From an uncultured Oscillospiraceae bacterium (GTDB taxonomy: Bacteria > Bacillota > Clostridia > Oscillospirales > Oscillospiraceae): a DNA stretch of 45,786 nucleotides. Location: NCBI GenBank assembly GCA_910587255.1, contig CAJUKT010000038.1, positions 1 through 45,786 of the forward strand, written 5' to 3'. A program made the translations under genes and the position numbers. This document shows, piece by piece, positions 30,678 to 39,288 of the stretch. Position 1 is the stretch's first letter; the number at the start of each line of letters is the position of its first letter. The notes beneath the pieces were generated by a model. The model had not been told where the DNA came from, ran no database searches, and saw nothing but the letters and a program-made list of their open reading frames with translations.

Positions 30678-31394
30678 ATGCGGATTTTGAAGGACACCGT
30701 TCGCCCGGAGCTGGCCCGTATCAAGCGAGAGCTGGAGGCCCTTAAAGGGCTGTCGGTTCATATCGGCATTATGGGCGATTCAGAAAATGATCTGCTGATG
30801 ATTGCCCGTGTCCATGAGTACGGGGCCACCATCAACGCCAAGAACGTCAAGCACCTTGCAATCCCCCTGACGGACGAGGCCAAGGGAGCCAAAAGCCCCC
30901 GCCAGTTTGATGATCTGCGCTTTATCCCGGTTTCCCCCGGCTATGGCTTTTTGGTTCGGGACAAGAAACCCCACAAAAAGCCGGATAAGGCCCGCCAGCC
31001 TGCCCAGCACAAGGCCAAGACGCAGCGCACAGGCGGCAAGAAGGATCCCCGGCCCAATGAGGACTACGAGTGGATGTATATGCTTGTGGAGAGCGTTACT
31101 ATCCCAGAGCGCAGCTTTATCCGTACCAGCTATGACACCGGCAAGAGCACACTGGAAGATATTTGCAAGGATGCCGTGGATGGTATCATCCGCCAACAGT
31201 GGACGGCGGAGCAGGCTATGGACTTTGTTGGGAAGTGGGCGCTGGAAATGACACGGGGCTACTTCAATACCAAGCTGACCCCGCCGAAGTCCGCCACAAC
31301 ACAGCTGACAAGCACACAGTATCAGCCCCTTTTTGATACTGGGCGGCTATTTCGCAGTATCGTTTACCGAGTGGAAGGAGACAGGGGAGCATGA
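30678..31394 (+). CDS. Neck/tail-completion protein (HK97 gp10 or Mu G-like)
   Basis: A 238-aa protein with LSVHIGIMGDSENDLLMIARVHEYGATI, a basic middle, IPERSFIRTSYDTG and a closing LFDTGRLFRSIVYRV. The VHEYG, P-RSF and TG-L-SI pattern is that of phage virion-morphogenesis proteins joining head and tail. A Lys-rich insert (~95-125) is unusual in length. It overlaps the next gene by ATGA. Confidence 0.78.
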   Translation: MRILKDTVRPELARIKRELEALKGLSVHIGIMGDSENDLLMIARVHEYGATINAKNVKHLAIPLTDEAKGAKSPRQFDDLRFIPVSPGYGFLVRDKKPHKKPDKARQPAQHKAKTQRTGGKKDPRPNEDYEWMYMLVESVTIPERSFIRTSYDTGKSTLEDICKDAVDGIIRQQWTAEQAMDFVGKWALEMTRGYFNTKLTPPKSATTQLTSTQYQPLFDTGRLFRSIVYRVEGDRGA

Positions 31395-31759
31395 GGGCAT
31401 GGAGAGGGCCGAAGCTGCCTAAAAGCCTGTTGCATGATATGTACGAGGTTCATACCGAGGGCGGAGGCTACGACAAGGACAACGGCGGCCAATGGAAGCC
31501 CGGCGCCACGGTTGAAACGAAATTCCAGGGCGTGGTGATGCCGCTGAACAACGAGGATTTGCAGTATGTTGACAGCGGCACATACACCCTCAATTCGCAA
31601 AAGGTCTATACCAACGGCTATCAGCTGAAGGTCGGGGCCGAGTTCCGGGACGGCTATGATGGGCAGGTCTACACAGTCAAGCAGGAGTTGACCCACGGCC
31701 CCATTCACAGCATGAAACGGTACATGGTGGAGCGGAAGGGGGCGAGCAATCCGAAATGA
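31391..31759 (+). CDS. Head-tail joining protein (head-closure-like)
   Basis: A 122-aa beta-rich protein (MYEVHTEGGGYDKDNGG, KFQGVVMPLNNEDL, GYQLKVGAEFRDGYDGQVYTV). It has the size and position of a head-closure protein between connector and tail-terminator genes. It overlaps both neighbours by 4 nt. Confidence 0.72.
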   Translation: MRAWRGPKLPKSLLHDMYEVHTEGGGYDKDNGGQWKPGATVETKFQGVVMPLNNEDLQYVDSGTYTLNSQKVYTNGYQLKVGAEFRDGYDGQVYTVKQELTHGPIHSMKRYMVERKGASNPK

Positions 31760-32289
31760 CTTTTGTTGAAGTCAGGAACAAGCTGATTGCCCACCTGTGG
31801 GAGTACCTGGGATGCCCGGTCGTTCTCTCGAACCAGGTACAGCCGGAGGCAGAAATACCGTTCGGTATTTACACAGTGACGGCCCCCTATGTTCCAGACG
31901 GCGGCCTGGGCGACATTACCGAGAGGGAAGTCGAGGGCGGGATGGAGGTCACCCGGATGGAAATGCCCTCCGCCACGTTCTCTTTCACCTTTTGCAGTCA
32001 AGACCGCACCGGCCCGGAGGGCAATCCCATTTCCGGGGCGGACGAGGCGGAAACCCTGGTCTCCAGGGCGGCAGGCTATTTCCTTCACGCAGGATATGAT
32101 GATTTCCTGCGGCTGGGGATTGCCGTTGTGGAGGTGGGCCAGACCCAAGACAGGACGGTGCTGCTTGTAGACGAGGCGGCCCGGCGGGTGGGCTTTGATG
32201 TGCGTATCAGGTACACCCGGCAGGACACCCGGCTTGTGTCCACCGTTGAGGAAACCCGAATTATTCAAAACAAGAATAGGAGTGACTGA
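31756..32289 (+). CDS. Tail terminator-like protein
   Basis: A 177-aa protein (MTFVEVRNKLIAHLWEYLG, PFGIYTVTAPYVPDGG, ATFSFTFCSQDR, DVRIRYTRQDTRLVSTVEE). Proteins of this size and pattern (LIC_12616-like) sit just before the sheath gene in contractile phages and cap the tail. The assignment is from position plus general sequence features. Confidence 0.75.
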   Translation: MTFVEVRNKLIAHLWEYLGCPVVLSNQVQPEAEIPFGIYTVTAPYVPDGGLGDITEREVEGGMEVTRMEMPSATFSFTFCSQDRTGPEGNPISGADEAETLVSRAAGYFLHAGYDDFLRLGIAVVEVGQTQDRTVLLVDEAARRVGFDVRIRYTRQDTRLVSTVEETRIIQNKNRSD

Positions 32290-32291
32290 GC

Positions 32292-33719
32292 ATGAAAGAC
32301 ATCCAGGTTTATACCGCGCTGGACGCCAAGGTAAAGCCGGCGGAGCGGCTGGACATCCTCGTGCTGTCCACCGAGGGCAAAGAGGATATGCAGACCTTCA
32401 ATGACCTGGAGCTTCTGAAGGAGGCTTACCAGGGCAAGAAGGTTGCGGCCCTGGTGGACCGGATGTTTAACCAGGATCACACGCTGGCCGACACGCTGAT
32501 CCGTCGTGTACGCATGGTGGGCATTGAGAACCCGCAGAACGAGGGCGGCAAGGCCAGCACGATTGCCGTTACCTTCTCCGGCCTCAGCACGTCGGAGGAG
32601 CTGGAGGCGCAGACTACCTACTATGCCAAGCTGGGCGGCAAGGTGGTGGTGCCCATCACCACCGGGGAGGCGGCCCCCGAGGACGAGGCCGAGTTTGCGG
32701 CCCTGTTCGCTGGCAAGACCTTTACCGAGGATGAGGTCAGTTTCACCGCCGCGGTGGACGGCGCCGTTGTGACCTTCACCAGCGACACCCGCACGGCGAT
32801 CTCCGGCTACACGGAGGACATTGGCCTCTACAAAGACGCTGACTGTTTCGTTGACCTGGAGCTGAAGGGCGGCACCGTGGCCGTTACCGTTGGCAAGGGG
32901 GATACCACGAAAGCGGAGAACCTTGTGGCGGCCATTGAGGCCCTGCGGGACATCAACGATGACTGGTACATCATCCTAACGGACGTAACGGACGAGGACT
33001 GCGTAACGGCCCTGTGTCAGTGGGCGGAGGGTACCGAACCCACCGAGGCGGCGCTGGGCGCTGGCGTGGAGGATCACCGAAAGTTCTATTTCGGTCAGAC
33101 CAACAACAAGAAGTATGTCAACAAGTACGGGCGCAGCGCCGTGATTTACTCGGACAGCCCGACAAAGGAGTGGGCGGACGCCGCCTGGCTGGGCTGTGTC
33201 GGTCCGTTCTGGCCGGAGAGCGTCACATGGAAGTGGAAGGTACCGGACGGGATTGCCGTGGCGGATCTCCGGGACAGCGAGCGGGACACCCTGGAGGAGA
33301 ATTTCGTCAACTTTATGACGGCGGAGTATAAGCACGAGTACGTTAAGAACGGCATTTGCGGCGATGGGAATTTCATTGATAACGTGATGGGGGCCGACTA
33401 CATCACCTATCAGATGCGGGAAAACCTCTATGAGATTTTCCTGGCCAACCCCAAAATCGGCTACACCGACGCCGGCTTTTCCATTGTCGCCGGCGGTGTG
33501 TATGCGGCCCTCAACCGGGCGGTTGAGCTGCATATTATCGCCCTTGACCCGGATGATGGGACGGGGGTCTACACCGTCACCATCCCCAAGAGGGCAGACG
33601 CTACGGACGAGCAGGCCCGGAACCGTATCATGCCCAATGTGGAATGGGAGGCCCAACTGGAGGGCGCTGTCCATGGCGTGAAGGTGCGGGGCACTCTGCG
33701 GGTTACGCTGAACGGCTAA
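32292..33719 (+). CDS. Tail sheath protein (DUF3383-like)
   Basis: A 475-aa protein with the DUF3383-type arrangement: IQVYTALDAKVKPAERLDIL, FNDLELLKEAY, WYIILTDVTDEDCVTALCQW, AAWLGCVGPFWPESVTWKWK, YITYQMRENLYEIFL, and a C-terminal insertion-tail strand GVKVRGTLRVTLNG. It forms the contractile sheath, which makes this phage a myovirus. The TAA is followed at once by the ribosome site of an unrelated lipoprotein gene. Confidence 0.9.
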   Translation: MKDIQVYTALDAKVKPAERLDILVLSTEGKEDMQTFNDLELLKEAYQGKKVAALVDRMFNQDHTLADTLIRRVRMVGIENPQNEGGKASTIAVTFSGLSTSEELEAQTTYYAKLGGKVVVPITTGEAAPEDEAEFAALFAGKTFTEDEVSFTAAVDGAVVTFTSDTRTAISGYTEDIGLYKDADCFVDLELKGGTVAVTVGKGDTTKAENLVAAIEALRDINDDWYIILTDVTDEDCVTALCQWAEGTEPTEAALGAGVEDHRKFYFGQTNNKKYVNKYGRSAVIYSDSPTKEWADAAWLGCVGPFWPESVTWKWKVPDGIAVADLRDSERDTLEENFVNFMTAEYKHEYVKNGICGDGNFIDNVMGADYITYQMRENLYEIFLANPKIGYTDAGFSIVAGGVYAALNRAVELHIIALDPDDGTGVYTVTIPKRADATDEQARNRIMPNVEWEAQLEGAVHGVKVRGTLRVTLNG

Positions 33720-33736
33720 GAAAGGAGTTGCTGATT

Positions 33737-34117
33737 ATGAAAAAGATTTTAGCACTGATTCTGTCCGTTGTGCTGGTGCTGTCTCTTGTGGGATGCTCCG
33801 AGGCGGACAAGGTAAACGCCAATCTCTCGAAGGACGCCGATTATTTCAACTGTGAACGGCGGATCACCGTCTACAACGCCAGGACGGATACCATCATCCT
33901 CACTGTTGAGGGCTATATGTCTATCTCCAACAACAGCAGCAGTGAACTGGTGGTCACCTGCAAGACCGGGGCCAATGAGTACAAGAAAAATTATGTGTAT
34001 CTGAATGACTACACGCTGTATGTGGTCGAGGATGTCACAGGCACGCACACGGACCCGTATCACTACAAAATGTACTTCCACACGGAGTTTCCGTTTGATG
34101 TGGAAGCCCGCCCGTAA
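33737..34117 (+). CDS. Phage-encoded lipoprotein (moron) in the tail operon
   Basis: A 126-aa protein with a signal peptide MKKILALILSVVLVLSL and lipobox LVGC (Cys20), so it should be lipid-anchored on the outer face of the membrane. The rest is beta-rich (CERRITVYNARTDTIILTV, YVYLNDYTLYVVEDVTG), like small beta-sandwich lipoproteins in Firmicute phages. It interrupts the sheath-tube gene pair. A superinfection-exclusion role, as for the TP-J34 Ltp lipoprotein, is plausible but untested. AAAGGAG lies 10 nt before ATG. Confidence 0.85.
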   Translation: MKKILALILSVVLVLSLVGCSEADKVNANLSKDADYFNCERRITVYNARTDTIILTVEGYMSISNNSSSELVVTCKTGANEYKKNYVYLNDYTLYVVEDVTGTHTDPYHYKMYFHTEFPFDVEARP

Positions 34118-34142
34118 ATTCGAAAAGGAGGGCCTTTGAATT

Positions 34143-34556
34143 ATGGCTAACGATATTGAAATTGCCAGCTATGACCCCAAAAAGGTCAATGTGAACATCA
34201 ACGGCAAGATTATCACGGGGTTCTCCCCGGACGGGGTTATCAATGTTGTGCGCAACGAGGACATTGTGACCCCCACCACGGGGGCCAAGGGCGATGTCAC
34301 CTACAACGAGAACGCCAACGAGAGCGGGCAGGTGACGCTCCACCTCATGGGCTCCAGCTCCAGCCTCCCCTTCCTACGCTCCCTGGCGGTCAAACGGAAG
34401 GAGATTCGCCTGACCATCACCGATGCCAACGACGCCGGGGCGGTGCAGTTTGCGGAGGAGCGTTGCCGCATTATTAAACCGCCCGATTTGGCAAAGGCCA
34501 AGGAGATCGGCTCCACCGATATCAACATCTTTGTGCCCACGCTCAATTACCGCTGA
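34143..34556 (+). CDS. Tail tube protein (DUF3277-like)
   Basis: A 137-aa protein, MANDIEIASYDPKKVNVNINGKII..., with the NVNINGKIITGFSPDGVINVVRNED pattern of DUF3277 tube proteins. It follows the sheath gene (after the lipoprotein) and precedes the assembly chaperone, as in other contractile phages. AAAGGAGG lies ~8 nt before the start. Confidence 0.88.
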   Translation: MANDIEIASYDPKKVNVNINGKIITGFSPDGVINVVRNEDIVTPTTGAKGDVTYNENANESGQVTLHLMGSSSSLPFLRSLAVKRKEIRLTITDANDAGAVQFAEERCRIIKPPDLAKAKEIGSTDINIFVPTLNYR

Positions 34557-34621
34557 TGGGCGGTAGGAAAAACTGGCCGAACAGGCCAAAATCATTATCT
34601 GAAAGGGGCTATCGAAAGTTT

Positions 34622-34888
34622 ATGGCAAAGCAGAAAGAGGTCACCATCAATGGGCAGAAGTTCACCCTCCAAAGCGTTTCCCCCTCCTGGTACTACGACT
34701 TCAACGACGAGTGCGGCAACACCGGGGGCAAGCGCAAGTCCGCCAAGTACATGGACGGCATGTTCCGCAACTGTGTGATCGCTCCCGCCGAGGTCAAGTC
34801 GGAGGGTATGGCCTACTTTGACGAGAAGGAAGACCTGTCCACGGCGGAGAAGCTGATCGGCGCCATCGAGCAGTTTCTTCGCAGCTGA
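34622..34888 (+). CDS. Tail assembly chaperone (first part)
   Basis: The 88-aa product is MAKQKEVTINGQKFTLQSVSPSWYYDF... It lies between tube and tape-measure genes, where chaperones that wrap the tape measure are found. A second ORF (34920-35075) lies in the +1 frame. That frame is open back to 34857, so a frameshifted long product is possible. ATG 34622 is supported by upstream GAAAGGGGC, though the spacing is long. Confidence 0.8.
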   Translation: MAKQKEVTINGQKFTLQSVSPSWYYDFNDECGNTGGKRKSAKYMDGMFRNCVIAPAEVKSEGMAYFDEKEDLSTAEKLIGAIEQFLRS

Positions 34889-34919
34889 ACTATCCCTGGA
34901 GGCAGCCCATAGGAGGGCC

Positions 34920-35075
34920 GTGGCGAAAAAGGGCTTTTGGTGCATGGTCTGGTCTGGCAATGGTGTAACCTACACCGAATTGATGCAGATGGATTTAGCG
35001 GAGTATTCCGAATGCTGCGAGGCCAAGCGCCTGTGGTTCTCCGAGTGGAAACCGAAAAAGCAGCCGTCCCCATAA
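34920..35075 (+). CDS. Small second chaperone ORF (51 aa), possibly frameshift product
   Basis: GTG 34920 follows AGGAGG by 4 nt, so independent translation is possible. The product is MAKKGFWCMVWSGNGVTYTELMQ... and ends KPKKQPSP. The same frame is open upstream to 34857 and overlaps the end of the chaperone gene, so it may also be the C-terminal part of a +1-shifted fusion. Its stop lies inside a terminator stem. Confidence 0.6.
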   Translation: MAKKGFWCMVWSGNGVTYTELMQMDLAEYSECCEAKRLWFSEWKPKKQPSP

Positions 35076-35099
35076 ACCGGGGCGGCTGCTTTCATTTTC
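35056..35099 (+). terminator. Rho-independent terminator before the tape-measure gene
   Basis: GCAGCCG-T-CCCC (35060-35071) pairs with GGGG-C-GGCTGC (35079-35089) around ATAAACC, with a one-base bulge, followed by TTTCATTTTC. Flanking A and T runs also pair. It may lower transcription of the tape-measure and baseplate genes relative to tube and sheath. Confidence 0.7.
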
Positions 35100-35149
35100 A
35101 AGCGGCAAATTCGTAACCGGTTGGGAATTTGAGCCGAGGAGGTGGTGAC

Positions 35150-38100
35150 ATGGCAGACGCACGGGAGCTCCAGTACGGTATTGATTTTGATACTGGCGAG
35201 GCCGGCAATTCGATAGACAAGCTAAACCAGGCGATTGAGGGCATGGAGGTCCTTCTAGGCTCCGCTGAGGCTGGCGTACAGCGATTTGGGGCCGGGGCTG
35301 TTTCCGCCTGCAATATGGGCCAGCAGGGGGCGCGTGACTTTACTGCGGGCCTTGATTTGGCCGAGGATGCCATAGTCAACGCCGGGGAGGCCGCCGGCGA
35401 GTTTGGGCGGCAGACAGACGAGGCGGCGGAGGGTGCCCGCCAGTTTGGGGCGGGGGCCTCCGGGGCCGGAGATACCGCCGAGGAATTCAATGAGGAGGTA
35501 AGGACCGCCGCCGATGTGGCCCGGAAGTTTGGCCGGGATGCCGAGGCGGCAGGAGACGCCGCCGGTGGCCTCGGTGCAGACGTGGAAAGAACGGGAGACA
35601 GCGCCCGGCGGCTCGGTGCTGACCTGGATGATCTCTCCGACGCAACCAGGGCGGCGGGGGACACGGCCCGGCAGTTTGGCCGGGATGCCGATACCGCGGG
35701 TGATGGAGTTGACGATCTCCGGGGCGGGGTACGGGACGCCTCCGATGATACGCGCCGTTTTAGTGATGACCTGGATGAAGCAAGGAGCGAGGCTGAACGG
35801 TTCCGAAACCAGGTCAGGGAAACGGCTGAGGGGGCGGCAGACCTGGGAACCGCTTTTCGTGAAACTATGGCCGACGGTCTGGAGGCAGGTCAGAGTATCG
35901 CACAGAGCTTTAAGACGGGGCTTGTGGGGGCGCTGGACTTCTCCCGGAAGAAAGTAAAGACCTTTGCGACAGAGGCGGTATCCGGGGCCAAGAACATCGG
36001 GACGGCTTTTGCCCATCCGGTCAAGACCATTAAGACCGCCCTTGTATCCGCCCTCCGAAATGCCCGGGAAGGTATTGACGATACTGGGGACTCCGCCAAT
36101 GACGCAGAGGACGATCTGGAGGATATGGGGGATGCCGGTGAGGATGCCGGTAATAAGGTATCTGAGGCCATCAAGTCCGTTGTGGCTGCCTTTATTGGTT
36201 TCGAGGCCATTAAGACGGCCACGGAGCAGCTGAAGAATTTTGCGGGAGCCGCACTAAGCGCATTTGGGGCCAGCGAGGCCACAGCGGCGCAGTTCAGCAC
36301 TCTTTTTACTTCCGGGGCGGCCGAATGGGTAGATAACTTTTCTGACGCAGTACACCGAAGTAAAACGGAAGTTCAATCCTTCATGGTGTCCAATGATACC
36401 ATGTATCGGAACCTGGGCCTGACCGCGGAGGCCTCGGAGGAGCTATCCAAGGTAACGACCTCCCTTGCCTATGACCTGGGCAACTCCTTTAAGATGGATG
36501 ACGCCGAGGCGCTATCTGTCCTCCAGAGTGCCATTGAGGGCGACACCTCTGCCCTGACGGCTTTTGGAATTACATTGGATGAAACCGCGCTGAAGCAAAG
36601 CGCGTTAGAGCTGGGCCTATCCAGCAATATTGACAGCCTGGACGATGCCGCCGCCGCACAGGTACGGTTAAACGCCGTCCTGGCCCAAAGCGGAGCCATT
36701 CAAAAGGCCGCCGTAGAGCAGACCGGGGGACTGACGAACGCCACCAAGAGCCTACGGGGCGTGATGGGGGATTTCCTGACCTCTGCGGGTAGCAAGCTGG
36801 CCCCGGCTATGGAGGGGATCATCAACTCCGTGCTGGACGCATGGCCCACGCTGGAGCCGGTTCTGCTTTCTTTCGTAAGTACCCTGGGGGATGGGCTGGG
36901 GGCGGTTGTGCCGTCCTTGCTCCAGTTGGGGCAAAACCTGATCCCCTCTCTGGCAAAGACGTTTGGAGTACTACTCAACGCAATGTCCCCGGTATTGCAG
37001 ACGATAAGCAGTCTGGCGGGGACGGTGCTCCCGCCACTGGCAAATATCATTTCCGAGGTGGCGGGTACATTCTTGCCGCCCTTGGTAGAGATATTTGAAA
37101 CGCTGAACCAGGACGCCATTCAACCCCTCATGCCTGTTGTGGAGGAAGTGGCGGGGCAGCTGCTCCCCGTGCTGGGTATGGCCCTGTCCTCCGTGACAAG
37201 CCTGCTCGGGCCGCTTATCAGCGCATTTATGCCTCTGCTGACTTCTGTACTGCCTGTACTGGCAACGCTCATTTCGGGGCTGGCCGGGGCGGTCATCCCG
37301 CCGCTGACGCAGATCCTTGGTGTGGTGATCGAGGCGCTGAAGCCCATAGTTTCTATTGCAACCGAGTTTGTCCAGGCCCTTCTCCCCGCCGTGGAGCCCC
37401 TTATCTCCGCAATCGGTACGGTGCTCTCTGGCGTGGTGCTCCCCGTCCTAGAAGCCCTTTCCCCCGTCCTGTCCTTTGCGGCTGACGTGCTGGGGACAAT
37501 AGCCGGGTGGGTATCTGATTTGATAGGGTTCTTTGCAAACGGGGTCAGCAAGGTTGCCAGTTTCTTCAGTGGCATTTTCGGCGGCGCCAAGGAAAGCAGC
37601 GAGGCGGTGGACGGCCTGACCGGTTCGGTCAATGGTCTGGACGAGGCCACCAGTTCGGAAACGTCTCTGGCCGTGGATACCTCGGAATATTCTTCCAACA
37701 TTTCCGAGGCCTCGAAAGCAGCGGAGCAGGCGGTTACAGACGCTACAAATGCCGCCCGTGAGATCAGCAACGAGAATTATGGCCTCATGGCCGATGACGC
37801 AGAAACCGCCTATGCGCGAATGACCCTGGACGCTGAAAGCGCCTGGGATCGGATGACCACGGCGGCAGAGAATGGGGCGGCAAAGATTGTGGCCTCGTTC
37901 GGTAAGATTGCGTCGGCGGCCCAGTCGGTCAACTCGGCCAATATCAGCGTCAGCGGGGTAAGCATTCCCGGCAATGCCGAGGGTACGGACAACTGGCGTG
38001 GAGGCTGGACGAGGATGAACGAGGAGGGCGGTGAGCTGGCCTATCTGCCCTCTGGTACGGCCATTATCCCAGCAGATAAGACCGACGAGATCATCAACAA

Positions 38101-38302
38101 CAGCACAAGCACAGAATCCTCTTACACCGATTCCAGCACCTTCTCCCCGCATATCAGCATATCGCTGGGCGGGGGCGGTGATGGCGTTGATGTTGACGGC
38201 CTGGACAGCCATATCCTGGAGCTGCTGGAAAAGTGGTACCGGGAGAAAAAAGAGGATGAATACCACAACAGGGCTATGCAGGGCGCATATGCCCGGAGTT
38301 AG
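35150..38302 (+). CDS. Tail tape measure protein
   Basis: A 1050-aa protein that sets tail length and is exported down the tube. Residues ~60-260 are an Ala/Gly/Asp-rich repeat zone with FGRDAEAAGD and FGRDADTAGD motifs. A 19-bp DNA direct repeat underlies these two copies. A coiled region follows, then a long hydrophobic, Pro/Leu-rich segment (~565-800; VLPPLANIISEVAGTFLPP and similar repeats) typical of tape measures that reach the host membrane. By the usual ~0.15 nm per residue the tail would be roughly 150-160 nm, which is an estimate only. GAGGAGGTGG precedes ATG 35150. Confidence 0.93.
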   Translation: MADARELQYGIDFDTGEAGNSIDKLNQAIEGMEVLLGSAEAGVQRFGAGAVSACNMGQQGARDFTAGLDLAEDAIVNAGEAAGEFGRQTDEAAEGARQFGAGASGAGDTAEEFNEEVRTAADVARKFGRDAEAAGDAAGGLGADVERTGDSARRLGADLDDLSDATRAAGDTARQFGRDADTAGDGVDDLRGGVRDASDDTRRFSDDLDEARSEAERFRNQVRETAEGAADLGTAFRETMADGLEAGQSIAQSFKTGLVGALDFSRKKVKTFATEAVSGAKNIGTAFAHPVKTIKTALVSALRNAREGIDDTGDSANDAEDDLEDMGDAGEDAGNKVSEAIKSVVAAFIGFEAIKTATEQLKNFAGAALSAFGASEATAAQFSTLFTSGAAEWVDNFSDAVHRSKTEVQSFMVSNDTMYRNLGLTAEASEELSKVTTSLAYDLGNSFKMDDAEALSVLQSAIEGDTSALTAFGITLDETALKQSALELGLSSNIDSLDDAAAAQVRLNAVLAQSGAIQKAAVEQTGGLTNATKSLRGVMGDFLTSAGSKLAPAMEGIINSVLDAWPTLEPVLLSFVSTLGDGLGAVVPSLLQLGQNLIPSLAKTFGVLLNAMSPVLQTISSLAGTVLPPLANIISEVAGTFLPPLVEIFETLNQDAIQPLMPVVEEVAGQLLPVLGMALSSVTSLLGPLISAFMPLLTSVLPVLATLISGLAGAVIPPLTQILGVVIEALKPIVSIATEFVQALLPAVEPLISAIGTVLSGVVLPVLEALSPVLSFAADVLGTIAGWVSDLIGFFANGVSKVASFFSGIFGGAKESSEAVDGLTGSVNGLDEATSSETSLAVDTSEYSSNISEASKAAEQAVTDATNAAREISNENYGLMADDAETAYARMTLDAESAWDRMTTAAENGAAKIVASFGKIASAAQSVNSANISVSGVSIPGNAEGTDNWRGGWTRMNEEGGELAYLPSGTAIIPADKTDEIINNSTSTESSYTDSSTFSPHISISLGGGGDGVDVDGLDSHILELLEKWYREKKEDEYHNRAMQGAYARS

Positions 38303-38313
38303 GAGGGGCGGCT

Positions 38314-38913
38314 ATGGCATATACCATCACCGGCGAGAAATGCGGCACGGTACGGCTGGATGCCGCTACAACGGGTGTAATTGTCACTGAGAGTATCCAG
38401 CGGAGCAGTAAGGTCACGTCAAACCCCGTGGAGCGGGGGAGCGACATCAACGACCATGCAATTACTGACCCTATCCGGCTCACCATTACCGGCGTGACTA
38501 TCAAGGGGGATGGGCAAGCGTCCATCCTCCGCCGGATGTGGAAAGAGCGGGATATTGTGGAGTATGTGGGCCGCAATCGTGTGTCCAGCTGTGTTATCAC
38601 CAACTACAAGAGCGATAGTGATGCCAAGCACAAAGACGGCTCCAGCTTTACCATTCAGCTCCAGGTCGTAAACATCACCTCTGCGGAGTATGTGGAGACA
38701 GGCGAGCAGATGATGAGTGCCCAGGACGCAGACGCTCCCACCACGGAGGCCGGCAGCCAGACCAGGGCCACCAGCGCCGCCGGGCTGAAAACGACATCGA
38801 CAGAAAAAATCTCCTCCAGCGCCTATGCCGCCTATGTCAACAGCTATCAGAACAAGGCCGCCAGCAGTTCCGGTCCATCCGGCAGAGGCACGCCCTCGTA
38901 CAGTGCGGCATAA
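38314..38913 (+). CDS. Phage tail/baseplate protein (Dit-like N-terminal domain)
   Basis: A 199-aa protein. The first ~135 residues are beta-rich (GTVRLDAATTGVIVTESIQRSSKVTSNPVERG, ITDPIRLTITGVTI, FTIQLQVVNITSAEYV) and resemble the Dit-like/LysM-adaptor baseplate proteins that follow tape-measure genes. The rest is a Ser/Ala/Thr-rich flexible tail. GGAGGGGCGGCT precedes ATG. Confidence 0.78.
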   Translation: MAYTITGEKCGTVRLDAATTGVIVTESIQRSSKVTSNPVERGSDINDHAITDPIRLTITGVTIKGDGQASILRRMWKERDIVEYVGRNRVSSCVITNYKSDSDAKHKDGSSFTIQLQVVNITSAEYVETGEQMMSAQDADAPTTEAGSQTRATSAAGLKTTSTEKISSSAYAAYVNSYQNKAASSSGPSGRGTPSYSAA

Positions 38914-38925
38914 GGGGGCGTGTGT

Positions 38926-39288
38926 ATGAATGGTTTGCAGCTGCTTGACCTGGGATATGAGGTCGAGTATATCGAAATTGACACCAGCAAAGTCCCGTAC
39001 AATTTCGCCGTAAAGCTGGGAGATCGGACGTTTACTTTCTGCATTCGCTGGAATGACGTGGGCGGGTTTTTCACAGCTGACTTATCCATTACCAGCACGG
39101 GGGCAGTCCTGGCCTATGGCGATATTATTCGCTATGGGCGGCCTCTGTTCAACGTGGTGGAGGACGAACGCTTTCCCGCTCCCGTCATTATCCCTCTGTG
39201 CCTGACCGGGGACGCAATATCCGAGATTACATTCCAAAATTTCGGCAAACAGGTCAAATTGTATGTCTACAAGAGGGTGACAGCATGA
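38926..39288 (+). CDS. Baseplate plug-like protein
   Basis: A 120-aa beta-rich protein (GYEVEYIEIDTSKVPYNF, DRTFTFCIRWNDVGGFFTADL, GDIIRYGRPLF). It resembles the small plug-family proteins encoded between Dit-like and gp44-like hub genes in clostridial phages. ATG 38926 has AAGGGGGCG 6 nt upstream and is preferred to GTG 38920. It overlaps the next gene by ATGA. Confidence 0.78.
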   Translation: MNGLQLLDLGYEVEYIEIDTSKVPYNFAVKLGDRTFTFCIRWNDVGGFFTADLSITSTGAVLAYGDIIRYGRPLFNVVEDERFPAPVIIPLCLTGDAISEITFQNFGKQVKLYVYKRVTA

